Of a DNA stretch of 38,147 bases, positions 7,299 through 17,127 are shown piece after piece (the first letter of the stretch is position 1; each line of letters begins with the position of its first letter). The DNA comes from Endomicrobium sp. GTDB lineage: Bacteria > Elusimicrobiota > Endomicrobiia > Endomicrobiales > Endomicrobiaceae. A program made the translations under genes and the position numbers. The stretch lies in assembly GCA_031289585.1 (NCBI GenBank), contig JAITPF010000026.1, forward strand, positions 1-38,147, given 5' to 3'. The notes below the pieces were generated by a model, which saw only the letters and a program-made list of their open reading frames with translations, made no database searches and had not been told where the DNA came from.

Positions 7299-8054
7299 TT
7301 ACACATCCAATTTCTCCATATATTCACTAGAAATGTCAAAATTTGCGTAGACATTTTTAACGTCATCATGTTCTTCCAGTGCGTCCATAAGTTTTAACAT
7401 ACATTTTGCATCATCACCAGTAAGAGCAATTTGAGTCTGAGGAATCATTGTAATTTCGGCTGACGTAATTGTTATACTTTTTTCTTTTAAAGCTTTCTTT
7501 ACAGCTTCAAAGTTTGATGGAGACGTAATAAGCTCATACACATCACTATCAGCTTCACTTTTGAAATCCTCAACGCCTGCTTCTAAAGCTGTATTCATTA
7601 CAGTTTCTTCATCTACCGAAGATTTGTTGACGCTTATGTAACCTTTTCTGTCAAACATCCAGCCTACACATCCAATCTCGCCAAGATTTCCGTTATGGCT
7701 TGCAAACATTTTTCTTATTTCTGATGCTGTTCTGTTCTTATTATCAGTTGTTACTTCAACAATTAATGCTACGCCAGCAGGACCATAACCCTCGTAAACC
7801 ATTTCTTCGTAAACAGTTCCCGGTATTTCGCCGTTACCTCTTTGTATAGCTTTTTTTATATTCTCCTGCGGCATATTTGTTTCTTTAGCATCTTCTATAG
7901 CTTTTCTCAAGCGTACATTGTTTTCAGTCTGAGCTCCACCTTCTTTAGTAGCAACTACAATTTCTCTGATAATTTTTGTAAAAACTTTGCCTTTTTTTGC
8001 ATCTGTTATAGCTTTTTTATGCTTGATACCTGCCCATTTATTATGACCTGACAT
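7299..8054 (-). CDS. yebC: YebC/PmpR family protein
   Basis: Members of this conserved family are described as transcription regulators in some bacteria, and more recently as factors that help ribosomes translate difficult motifs. The 251-aa product starts with the hallmark MSGHNKWAGIKHKKAITDAK and continues with GKVFTKIIREI and GPAGVALIVEVTTDNKNRT. Its length and three-domain layout are normal. A strong AAGGAG ribosome site lies 6 nt before the ATG. It sits 25 bp downstream of atpC and just upstream of ruvC, so it may be read from the ATP synthase transcript as well as from its own promoter. The exact role in this organism cannot be told from sequence. Confidence 0.92.
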   Translation of the reverse strand: MSGHNKWAGIKHKKAITDAKKGKVFTKIIREIVVATKEGGAQTENNVRLRKAIEDAKETNMPQENIKKAIQRGNGEIPGTVYEEMVYEGYGPAGVALIVEVTTDNKNRTASEIRKMFASHNGNLGEIGCVGWMFDRKGYISVNKSSVDEETVMNTALEAGVEDFKSEADSDVYELITSPSNFEAVKKALKEKSITITSAEITMIPQTQIALTGDDAKCMLKLMDALEEHDDVKNVYANFDISSEYMEKLDV

Positions 8055-8079
8055 ACATAACTCCTTAAAACTATTGTTT

Positions 8080-8496
8080 TTAAAAATTTTTCCGTTTAAG
8101 TCCTAAACCTGATTTCAATTCAACTATCGTTTTTTTCAACTGCGACTCAATAACCGACGTATCAACAAATCCTTTTCTCTTGTCTTTCATGTTTTGAGCA
8201 AGCTCTATTGCCTGCTGTATTTTTTGCTTACTTGTTTTATCTGTATGCGCTGCAAATTCAGCAACTACATTCACATTATTATGAGCGATTTCTATAAAAC
8301 CACCACTAACGGCAATTTTTTTTGTACCAACTGAATTTTCAATTATTATTTCACCATTATTTAACTTTGTTACAAGATTTGTATGTCCGGGTAATACGGT
8401 AATCAAGCCACTTGCCGTAGGAAAAGAAACAGATGTTATTTCCCCTTCAAAAGCAATTCCTTCCGGTGATAAAATTTCTAAATTGAACTTATTCAT
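8080..8496 (-). CDS. atpC: F1 ATP synthase epsilon subunit
   Basis: Epsilon is part of the central rotor stalk and can inhibit ATP hydrolysis. The product from the chosen start is 138 aa and begins MNKFNLEILSPEGIAFEGE. The N-terminal beta-sandwich holds PTASGLITVLPGHTNLVTKL and GGFIEIAHNNVNVVAEFA, both typical. The C-terminal two-helix domain (KQKIQQAIELAQNMKDKR and onward) is complete. The frame extends upstream to 8529, but ATG 8496-8494 has AAAAAGG just upstream and matches family starts, so I chose it. It is the last atp gene, separated from atpD by about 217 bp of mostly repeat-derived DNA. Confidence 0.92.
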   Translation of the reverse strand: MNKFNLEILSPEGIAFEGEITSVSFPTASGLITVLPGHTNLVTKLNNGEIIIENSVGTKKIAVSGGFIEIAHNNVNVVAEFAAHTDKTSKQKIQQAIELAQNMKDKRKGFVDTSVIESQLKKTIVELKSGLGLKRKNF

Positions 8497-8529
8497 ATTT
8501 ACCTTTTTTTGCAACAAACATAGTGACAA

Positions 8530-8713
8530 CGACTACACTTTTCTTAACAATACAGATTGCTTCGTTAGGACTTTGTCCTTCCTCGCAATGACAACAACAA
8601 ACATGGATACCCGATTAAGACACTCGGAAATGACGTGATACTTATAATCTTGTTCATCAATGCAAATAGTCCTGTCCGTTATTAACTGAACTGATAAACA
8701 CACCATTAACTAA
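8530..8713. repeat. Repeat-derived spacer between atpD and atpC
   Basis: The segment from about 8548 to 8592 (CAGATTGCTTCGTTAGGACT, then TCGCAATGAC) is a copy of the dispersed palindrome family, with GGAC/GTCC inner arms. A degraded piece (ATGGATACCCGATTAAGACA) follows near 8604. In most bacteria atpD and atpC are nearly contiguous, so this is probably insertion of repeat DNA into the operon. No gene is seen. Confidence 0.65.
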
Positions 8714-10500
<1,787 letters not shown>

Positions 10501-11349
10501 CTAGTGTGAACCAGACTCTAGATTCATCAGACATAGAATCTCATTTGTAATTTTTTCCTGTCTAGACTTATTATAAATATTAGTTAAAGATGCTGAAATC
10601 TCACTTGCATTGTCTTTTGCATTTTTCATAGCAACCATCCTAGCAGCCTGCTCTGAAGCATAAGCATTCATCAATGCGCTGTAAAATTCAACTTCAAAAT
10701 AGTACGGAAGCAAATCTTTAAGCACCTGTTGTGGGTCCGGTTCAAAAATATAATCTATTTCATTTTCTTTAAAACTTTTATCAGATTTTACTGGAAAGAT
10801 TTCCTCAATAATCGACTCCTGTATAAGCATATTTTTAAATCCAGTATATATTACGCTTACTTTTGCCACTTCTCCTGAAATATAAAATTTTTTAGCTATG
10901 TCTATTATAGGATATATGCCGTCATATTTGGGAAAACTTGTTCCCATACCAAAAGAGGCAAGTACGTTGTAATCATACCTTGCAGCCTCGTTTGCAGCTT
11001 TTTTACCTATAGCAACAACATAATCGCCAGATTGCACATAAGCACTTACCTTTTTAAAGAGATTTACAACTAGTCCACCACAAAGACCTTTGTCTGGAGA
11101 AATAATATAAATCAACTTTTTCCCATCTCTTTCCATTGAAAACCTTTCTATACCATTATTTAAATCTTTATCTTGAAGAATTCTTTGAACCATATACTTA
11201 ATTTTTCTTGCGTATGGATTATGTTTTTCGACGGAATCTTGTGCCTTGCGTATTTTAGACGCAGCTATCATCTCCATAGCTTTTGCTATCTGGGCTATGC
11301 TATCTGAAGTTTTTATTCTTTTTTTAAGCTGTTGTAGGTTCTGTGCCAT
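10501..11349 (-). CDS. atpG: F1 ATP synthase gamma subunit
   Basis: Gamma is the rotating shaft linking the c-ring to the catalytic head. The 282-aa product has the conserved N-terminal helix (MAQNLQQLKKRIKTSDSIAQ, then AKAMEMIAASK), the DKGLCGGL motif in the middle and a typical C-terminal helix (YASEQAARMVAMKNAKDNAS). Length is normal. The start codon and first eight codons lie in a 41-bp direct repeat whose other copy is at the end of atpA (13759-13799). This gene was therefore probably separated from atpA by insertion of the restriction-modification gene. The sequence upstream of its ATG now comes from the insert side and is a purine-rich run (AAAGAAAAGAAAAG), a weaker ribosome site than usual. 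Confidence 0.95.
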   Translation of the reverse strand: MAQNLQQLKKRIKTSDSIAQIAKAMEMIAASKIRKAQDSVEKHNPYARKIKYMVQRILQDKDLNNGIERFSMERDGKKLIYIISPDKGLCGGLVVNLFKKVSAYVQSGDYVVAIGKKAANEAARYDYNVLASFGMGTSFPKYDGIYPIIDIAKKFYISGEVAKVSVIYTGFKNMLIQESIIEEIFPVKSDKSFKENEIDYIFEPDPQQVLKDLLPYYFEVEFYSALMNAYASEQAARMVAMKNAKDNASEISASLTNIYNKSRQEKITNEILCLMNLESGSH

Positions 11350-11362
11350 AATTGTTTTTCTT
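11322..11362 (-). repeat. Left copy of the 41-bp direct repeat flanking the RM insert
   Basis: This copy spans atpG codons 1-9 and 13 bases upstream of the start codon. It aligns without gaps to 13759-13799 at an offset of 2437 bp, with 37 of 41 bases identical. Three of the four differences fall inside atpG codons and are synonymous there (AAC/AAT for Asn, CTA/TTG for Leu). The fourth lies upstream of the ATG. Confidence 0.9.
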
Positions 11363-13758
11363 TTCTTTTCTTTTAGAATTATCCTTTTTAATTACAAATT
11401 ACCACTATATGGTAATGATTTTATATAATTCCCCATAAATTTAAAATCAGGTTCCCCTTGCAAACTAACAGGTAATTTTATAATTGTTTCTTTTATTCGT
11501 TTTTGTGCAAATTTTCTACCATATCCATATTTATATTGCTCTAAATTAATTATACCAACAAAAAATATCGCTATATACGAGTTCATTGTAAACTTTGGCA
11601 TCAATTTTTCTACGTGGTCGCTTGCTGAAAAATTTCTATTTTGGTAAAAACAAGTTCCAACTGTCGCACTATCTATTGTTAAAACATTGCCTTCTTCAGT
11701 CCAATAATTATAAAATCCGCTTACTCCGTTATTTTGAGCCGATGTAACCACGTAAGGATATTCGCCTCTGCCATATAATTCTACATCTCGTTGAACTATA
11801 CTTTTTGTTCCAGTTACTTCAAATAAATCTGACAACTTAAATCCCTGCCATTTTCTAACATCAAGTTTTATATTTTTGTTCATTCCAAATTTATCAACTA
11901 TATTTTTAAGATAAAGGTTCGATAATAAGAAAATTGAATATTTAAAAATTTCTTTTTCAAAAATTTCTTTTTTCAAAGCGATATAATCCGTCTCCATGTA
12001 AGCCTCTACACACCACTCGTCACTTGCCTTTACTTCTTTCTTCACGCTATGACCAACTATTTCATCCTTATTCCTATAATTTTTTATCCATTGCGCTTTT
12101 ATGCTATCCCATACATTATTATAATCCGACCTACCATTCGCCTTCCTCTTTATAAATCCATCTTCCTTCCAATATCCAAAATATGTCTTATAATTTTGTG
12201 GGTGCTTTTCCCTTGCTATAAATATCATTACACACGTATTTACACCTACTTTTGAATTAAAAAATAATTCATTCGGCATCGAAAATACCGCTTCTAGCGT
12301 GTGATTCTCTAATAATCTTTCTTTTAACGCTAATCTATCTCCGCTTTGCGCCAACGCACAAGACATCGGTACTATCGCTACACAATAACTGCCCTTTTCT
12401 AACATTGATAAATTATTTAATATAAATTCTATCTCTTCTTTATCGTTCTTATCATTCTTATACGGTGGATTTAAAAATCCTACATTAGGCTTAATTTTCT
12501 TAACTTCCTCTATTATAGCCTCATCAAAACACGACCCTTTAAACAAATTGCTTCTCCCGTCACCATGAATAAACATATTAGAACATAATAATGTAAATAT
12601 ATCATCCTGATATTCTATCCCTATTATTTGATTCTTTTTTATCTCATATTCCTTATTATTATCTCCGGCACTATCTTTTATCATCTTTTGCATCCCTGAT
12701 ATTAAAAACCCTCCCGTACCAACGCAATTGTCCAATATTATGCTGTCTTTATTTACATTTGCTATATTACAAAATAATTCTGTTATATGCGGCGGTGTAA
12801 GTACTATTCCTAACCCTTTGTCATTATTTGCATATCTTAAAAATTCTATATAAAATTGCCCTAATGTATCAAAATATTTATAATTCTTTATAAATGAATT
12901 TATTTTATCGTCAATCTCTTTTATTAAGTTCTTTAAAATTGATAGGTCTCTTGACAATATTGTATGCGTCTTTAAAAAACTATAACTTATTACTATCTCC
13001 TCTATGTATGGATTACTTACATCATTTAACTTTATAGATATCGCATTTAAAAAATTATCCGTTAATTTCTTATAATTTACCTCATATTCAAAACTATTTC
13101 TAAATGACTTATCACTTAAAGCTATTAACGCTCCCGCTATTAACAAACTTCTCTGCGATTCTTTCACTTTTAAACTATGCAATTTATCATTTAACTCTTT
13201 TGAGTAATATAAAAGTTTTGAAAAATCTTGTTTAAACTTCCTATCGTCTTTTTTATATCCTTCTAAATAAGCCTCTAAACTTAACAATTTATTATCAAAT
13301 ATAGGTTCTGCTTTACTCGTACCCTTCAATTGTAAATAATGATTAATCTTTAAATTATTTTTATCTATCCCAGAAACCGCTACCGCTAGTACGTCAAATT
13401 CCTTTGACAAATAACTAGCATACAACTTCACACCATCAATAGCATAATCTTTGTAATTATTTCCTATATTTGATATATGCTTCTTTATGTTTGCTTTACA
13501 TTCGACAACTATTAAAAAATTTGTATCGTCTTTATACCTTATAATAAATTCAGGCTTGCCTTGCCCTTCTCCGCTCTTTGACGCATTCTTTAATAATTTT
13601 GTTATTATATTGCTATCTGACAGTTGCTCTTCAAATATTACTCTGTTATCTTTGTAATAAGTATCATTCTCAAAATGTCGCCTTACTATTCCTTCAGCCT
13701 TCCTTTCATTCATGTCATTTTACCTCAGCCTCTTTATAAATCATAAAGTACTCTATAA
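11363..13758 (-). mobile_element. Putative RM-gene insertion unit in the atp operon
   Basis: The DNA between the two copies of the direct repeat is 2396 bp and holds one restriction-modification gene. No transposase, integrase or terminal inverted repeat is visible. Short flanks of 29 bp after and 45 bp before the gene make it compact. The structure fits insertion with long target duplication, a mode proposed for restriction-modification genes from Helicobacter pylori genome comparisons. The same orientation as the operon means it can be transcribed from the atp promoter. Confidence 0.7.
11392..13713 (-). CDS. Single-chain restriction-modification enzyme (nuclease, N6-adenine methylase, specificity domain)
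   Basis: This 773-aa protein looks like a type IIG-like or type I-derived RM fusion. Residues 1-130 form a PD-(D/E)xK-type nuclease domain, with PEFIIRYKDD at 54-63 and VVECKAN at 69-75. A helical region leads to the HsdM-like methylase: VLTPPHITELF at 304-314, the AdoMet motif DNCVGTGGF at 328-336 and catalytic NPPY at 415-418. Residues from about 605 to 765 form one target-recognition domain like those of HsdS (WQGFKLSDLFEVTGT, YGYGRKFAQKRI). All motifs look intact with no frameshift. The ATG at 13713 has GAGG 9 nt upstream. It lies between atpA and atpG inside a 41-bp duplication, clear evidence of insertion. A methylase-only activity is possible if the nuclease is dead. Confidence 0.85.
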   Translation of the reverse strand: MNERKAEGIVRRHFENDTYYKDNRVIFEEQLSDSNIITKLLKNASKSGEGQGKPEFIIRYKDDTNFLIVVECKANIKKHISNIGNNYKDYAIDGVKLYASYLSKEFDVLAVAVSGIDKNNLKINHYLQLKGTSKAEPIFDNKLLSLEAYLEGYKKDDRKFKQDFSKLLYYSKELNDKLHSLKVKESQRSLLIAGALIALSDKSFRNSFEYEVNYKKLTDNFLNAISIKLNDVSNPYIEEIVISYSFLKTHTILSRDLSILKNLIKEIDDKINSFIKNYKYFDTLGQFYIEFLRYANNDKGLGIVLTPPHITELFCNIANVNKDSIILDNCVGTGGFLISGMQKMIKDSAGDNNKEYEIKKNQIIGIEYQDDIFTLLCSNMFIHGDGRSNLFKGSCFDEAIIEEVKKIKPNVGFLNPPYKNDKNDKEEIEFILNNLSMLEKGSYCVAIVPMSCALAQSGDRLALKERLLENHTLEAVFSMPNELFFNSKVGVNTCVMIFIAREKHPQNYKTYFGYWKEDGFIKRKANGRSDYNNVWDSIKAQWIKNYRNKDEIVGHSVKKEVKASDEWCVEAYMETDYIALKKEIFEKEIFKYSIFLLSNLYLKNIVDKFGMNKNIKLDVRKWQGFKLSDLFEVTGTKSIVQRDVELYGRGEYPYVVTSAQNNGVSGFYNYWTEEGNVLTIDSATVGTCFYQNRNFSASDHVEKLMPKFTMNSYIAIFFVGIINLEQYKYGYGRKFAQKRIKETIIKLPVSLQGEPDFKFMGNYIKSLPYSGNL

Positions 13759-13786
13759 TTTTAAGCTGTTGCAAATTCTGTGCCAT
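13715..13786 (-). CDS. 23-codon frame opened by the duplicated atpG start codon
   Basis: The upstream copy of the direct repeat keeps the atpG start (MAQNLQQLK). The frame then runs into insert DNA (IIEYFMIYKEAEVK) and stops at TGA 13717-13715, one base before the ATG of the RM gene. The likely old atpG ribosome site (AAGAAG) is still upstream, inside the end of atpA. Translation here would deliver ribosomes to the RM start, so it may work as a coupling leader. It is a by-product of the insertion rather than a gene with its own function, and expression is unproven. Confidence 0.35.
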   Translation of the reverse strand: MAQNLQQLKIIEYFMIYKEAEVK

Positions 13787-13799
13787 AATTGTTTATCTT
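13759..13799 (-). repeat. Right copy of the 41-bp direct repeat flanking the RM insert
   Basis: This copy contains the last codons of atpA through its TAA, and in another frame the ATG plus eight codons of atpG. It is probably the ancestral overlap of atpA and atpG. The paired copy is at 11322-11362. In this copy the atpA end reads NNYGTEFATA-stop; the other copy would read PTTA in place of the final FATA. Confidence 0.9.
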
Positions 13800-15302
13800 C
13801 TTAAATTCATTTATTGCCTTTTCTAGTTCCATTTTTAAGGAATCATCTATTTTTGCACCTGTTGAAAGCTTTTTAATAGTTTCAGGATATGTCTTTTTTA
13901 TAAATTCTATCATCTGGTGTTCAACTGCAACAACTTTATCAACGTTTATACTATCAAAGAGACCTGACGTTACAGCAAAAAGTGACAATATTTCTGAAAG
14001 TTCGTCATAAGGTCTATATTGCGGCTGCTTTAGAATTTCTGTAATTCTTCTACCTCTTTCAAGTCTTTTCAATGTATCTTCATCTAAATCACTTCCAAAC
14101 TGCGTAAAAGCTTGTAATTCTCTAAACTGCGAAAGTTCTAATCTCACCGGTCCAGCTAACTGTTTCATCGATTTAGTCTGCGCTGCTCCACCTACACGTG
14201 AAACAGAAAGACCGACATTAATTGCAGGACGTATGCCTGAATTAAATAAATCGGCTTCAAGATATATTTGTCCATCAGTAATCGAAACTACATTTGTAGG
14301 AATGTATGCAGATAAGTCGTTCCCTTGAGTTTCAATAATAGGAAATGCTGTAAGAGTTCCTCCACCTTTTTCATCAGACATTCTAGCAGCTCTTTCCAAA
14401 AGCCTCGAATGTAGATAGAAAATATCACCTGGATATGCTTCACGACCTGCAGGCCTTTTAATTAAAAGAGAAATTTGTCTGTATGCCCACGCATGTTTTG
14501 TTAAATCATCGTAAACAACTAAAACATCTTCGCCTTTGTCCATAAAATATTCTCCAATTGCACAAGCCGCAAGAGGCGCAATATACTGCATTGAAGCAGG
14601 ATCTGAAGCCGTAGCTGCAACAACAATAGTATAATCCATAGCACCTTCTTCTTTCAATTTTGCTGTAATCGAAGCTAAATTGGATTTTTTCTGTCCGATA
14701 GAACAATATATACATATAACTCTTTTTAAGCCCATATCAAGTTTTTTCTGGTTTATTATAGCATCAACTGCTATAACTGTTTTTCCCGTACCTCTATCAC
14801 CGATTATAAGTTCTCTTTGTCCCCTTCCTATTGGAGTCATTGCATCTATAGCTTTGATACCTGTTTTTAAAGGTGTATCAACTGAACTTCTTTGAATAAT
14901 GCCAGGAGCTATTTTTTCAACTGGATAATAAACAGAATTCTCATGTTTTAATTCATTACCATCTATAGGTTGCCCCAAAGCATTTACGACTCTGCCTATC
15001 AATTTGTCAGAAACAATAACATTTAAAACTTTCCCTGTAGATTTTACTTTCATTCCGCGCACAATATGTCCTGAATTTTTAAGCAAAACTATTGAAACGT
15101 AATCTTCATCAATATTTAAAACAAAACCTACTGATCCATCATCAAACTCTATTTCTTCATAATAACCTGCATTAGAAAGACCTGAAGCTTTTACAATTTC
15201 ATCACCCATAGTCTCAACTATGCCGAAATTGATAAGTTCAGGATTTACTTGCGTAGAATACAACTCTTTTTCAATTTTTTGTATTATTTCTTCTGGTTTC
15301 AT
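13761..15302 (-). CDS. atpA: F1 ATP synthase alpha subunit
   Basis: Alpha forms the non-catalytic nucleotide sites of the F1 hexamer. The 513-aa product is full length, with GDRGTGKT at 168-175, the conserved block LLERAARMSDEKGGGTLTAF and the arginine-finger motif SVSRVGGAAQ. Its ATG overlaps the atpH TGA in an ATGA arrangement, so translation is coupled. The last codons overlap, in another frame, a copy of the atpG start. This indicates that before the RM insertion atpA ended inside atpG by about 26 bp. No key residue is missing. Confidence 0.96.
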   Translation of the reverse strand: MKPEEIIQKIEKELYSTQVNPELINFGIVETMGDEIVKASGLSNAGYYEEIEFDDGSVGFVLNIDEDYVSIVLLKNSGHIVRGMKVKSTGKVLNVIVSDKLIGRVVNALGQPIDGNELKHENSVYYPVEKIAPGIIQRSSVDTPLKTGIKAIDAMTPIGRGQRELIIGDRGTGKTVIAVDAIINQKKLDMGLKRVICIYCSIGQKKSNLASITAKLKEEGAMDYTIVVAATASDPASMQYIAPLAACAIGEYFMDKGEDVLVVYDDLTKHAWAYRQISLLIKRPAGREAYPGDIFYLHSRLLERAARMSDEKGGGTLTAFPIIETQGNDLSAYIPTNVVSITDGQIYLEADLFNSGIRPAINVGLSVSRVGGAAQTKSMKQLAGPVRLELSQFRELQAFTQFGSDLDEDTLKRLERGRRITEILKQPQYRPYDELSEILSLFAVTSGLFDSINVDKVVAVEHQMIEFIKKTYPETIKKLSTGAKIDDSLKMELEKAINEFKKINNYGTEFATA

Positions 15303-15655
15303 AAACTCTCTCTTATACCGTTTAAAATTCTTTTCATTATTCCTGAAACGCTATAATCCAAAACAAAGTCACTATACTCAAAACGCACTCCGCCAACAAT
15401 ATTCTCATCGTCGCGCTTAAATAAAATTTTTTTGTTTGGAAACATCGCAATAATTTTCTTTTTATTCTCATCGCTTAATTTGCCAGCAAAACTTGCAGTA
15501 ACACTGTTGTCTCTTATTTCTTTCGATAACAAACGCATAAATAGCTTAAGCTCCTGTCTTGAAAGATTAGAAAAAATCCACTTTAAATTTTTTCCAGACA
15601 ATTCGTCATTTTTAACAATAGATTTTGCAAGTTCTTTAATTTGTGATCTTTTCAT
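15299..15655 (-). CDS. atpH: F1 ATP synthase delta subunit, short form
   Basis: Delta joins the F1 head to the peripheral stalk. This product is 118 aa, against a usual 175-180. The C-terminal half is recognisable: VTASFAGKLSDENKKKI, then NIVGGVRFEYSDFVLDYSV, matching the GG and D-S-V features of the family. The N-terminal six-helix domain that normally grips alpha is replaced by about 50 residues (MKRSQIKELAKSIVKNDELS and onward). The start ATG lies inside the end of atpF (20-bp overlap), and there is no room for a longer frame because atpF itself is intact. It ends in TGA overlapping the atpA ATG. It is probably a natural compact delta rather than a broken gene. Confidence 0.82.
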   Translation of the reverse strand: MKRSQIKELAKSIVKNDELSGKNLKWIFSNLSRQELKLFMRLLSKEIRDNSVTASFAGKLSDENKKKIIAMFPNKKILFKRDDENIVGGVRFEYSDFVLDYSVSGIMKRILNGIRESL

Positions 15656-16145
15656 CTATCTTTTCCAATGCGCGCGACACAAGTTTTTGTTTTTCATCGT
15701 CAGTAAATAAGCTTGAAAAAACTTTAGATATAACTTTTCCAGAAATATCTATAGACATTTTTCCTATTTGTTTATTCATATTTTCAAATTCTGCTTCAGC
15801 TTTTTGTTTTGCATCGTCTATAATTTGTTCCGAACGGCGTTTTGCTTCAAATGTCGCATTTTCTTTTGTTTCTTCAATCGAAACTTTCATTGCAGCCGTC
15901 AGCGTTTCTGCATTGCTCTTAGCTTCTGATATTATCTTTTTCCCCTCCTCTCCTGCGTTTTCTAAAGCAATTTTTGCATTTTTGGCATCTTGTAAAGATT
16001 GTTCTATCTTGCATTTTCTTTCATCAAGCGTTTTCTTTAAAGGCGCATACAAAAACTTCTTAAGAATAAATACTATAATTAAAAAATTTACAAGTTGAAA
16101 TAAAAACAACTTTGCTTCTAAACCGAATTTTTGTATTATTTCCAT
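15636..16145 (-). CDS. atpF: FO ATP synthase b subunit
   Basis: Subunit b is the peripheral stalk that holds F1 still while the rotor turns. The 169-aa product has one N-terminal membrane helix (residues 10-30, LEAKLFLFQLVNFLIIVFIL) followed by the family motif LKKFLYAPLKKTLDERK. A long charged coiled-coil helix runs to about residue 125. Length is normal. It lies 24 bp after atpE and overlaps atpH by 20 bp. Only one b gene is present, so the stalk is probably a homodimer. Confidence 0.93.
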   Translation of the reverse strand: MEIIQKFGLEAKLFLFQLVNFLIIVFILKKFLYAPLKKTLDERKCKIEQSLQDAKNAKIALENAGEEGKKIISEAKSNAETLTAAMKVSIEETKENATFEAKRRSEQIIDDAKQKAEAEFENMNKQIGKMSIDISGKVISKVFSSLFTDDEKQKLVSRALEKIDEKITN

Positions 16146-16169
16146 TTTTATCTCTTGTTTGTTGTTTTA

Positions 16170-16385
<216 letters not shown>

Positions 16386-16392
16386 TTACGGA

Positions 16393-17118
16393 TTAATGTG
16401 ATTTATCCGTCATTATATGCATAAATGCCATTGTAAGCATTGCAAAAACTATTGCTTGAATAAGAGCAACCATAAGTTCAAGAACCATAAAAGGCAATGG
16501 CAAACCAAATGAGAGTAAACCATACATTGTCGCCATAACTCTTTCACCAGCAAAAATATTTCCAAATAAACGAAAGGAAAATGAAATAAGCTTCGTTACT
16601 TCATTTACGAATTCTAAAATACCTACAAATAAAAATATAGGAAACATTCTAAATGTAATAAATCTTGTAAAATAAGCTTTAATACCAGTGTGTTTTATGC
16701 TGAAGTAATGTGTTACAACTACAGAAACAACTGCAAGCGCAAGCGTAAGATTTAAATCACTTGTAGCTGCTCTTAAAAATGGTACTCCGTTATGGTCAGA
16801 TGCCAATGTATGAAATCTTATTGATTCAAAGCCAGGAAATTGTGAGATTAAATTTGAAATTACTATAAACAGAAAAAAGGATAAAACCCAAGGATATATA
16901 AACTCTGCTCTGTCTCCTGCAATTTCTTTAGCGGTGTCTCTGAAATAATCAATAACAGATTCAACGGCATTTTGTGTTTTTCCGGGTTTAAGTGAAATTA
17001 CCTTGCCCATTGTAATAGCTAACGCAATAATAGCAATATCAGTAATAATTGTAGTAACAACTGTATTTGTTACCGGAAACCCTGCTATTTGAAATAATAT
17101 GTCAGGACTTATTTGCAT
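16393..17118 (-). CDS. atpB: FO ATP synthase a subunit
   Basis: Subunit a provides the half-channels for ion flow past the c-ring. The 241-aa product has five to six hydrophobic segments. It carries the key motif SFRLFGNIFAGERVMA, whose arginine is essential for ion transfer. GKTQNAVESVIDYFRD near residue 45 and the C-terminal LIQAIVFAMLTMAFMH are also typical. It is the first F-ATPase gene here; no atpI precedes it. Instead the stop of an O-antigen-ligase/TPR gene lies only 9 bp upstream, so the two are probably co-transcribed. Confidence 0.95.
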   Translation of the reverse strand: MQISPDILFQIAGFPVTNTVVTTIITDIAIIALAITMGKVISLKPGKTQNAVESVIDYFRDTAKEIAGDRAEFIYPWVLSFFLFIVISNLISQFPGFESIRFHTLASDHNGVPFLRAATSDLNLTLALAVVSVVVTHYFSIKHTGIKAYFTRFITFRMFPIFLFVGILEFVNEVTKLISFSFRLFGNIFAGERVMATMYGLLSFGLPLPFMVLELMVALIQAIVFAMLTMAFMHIMTDKSH

Positions 17119-17127
17119 TTCATTGCC

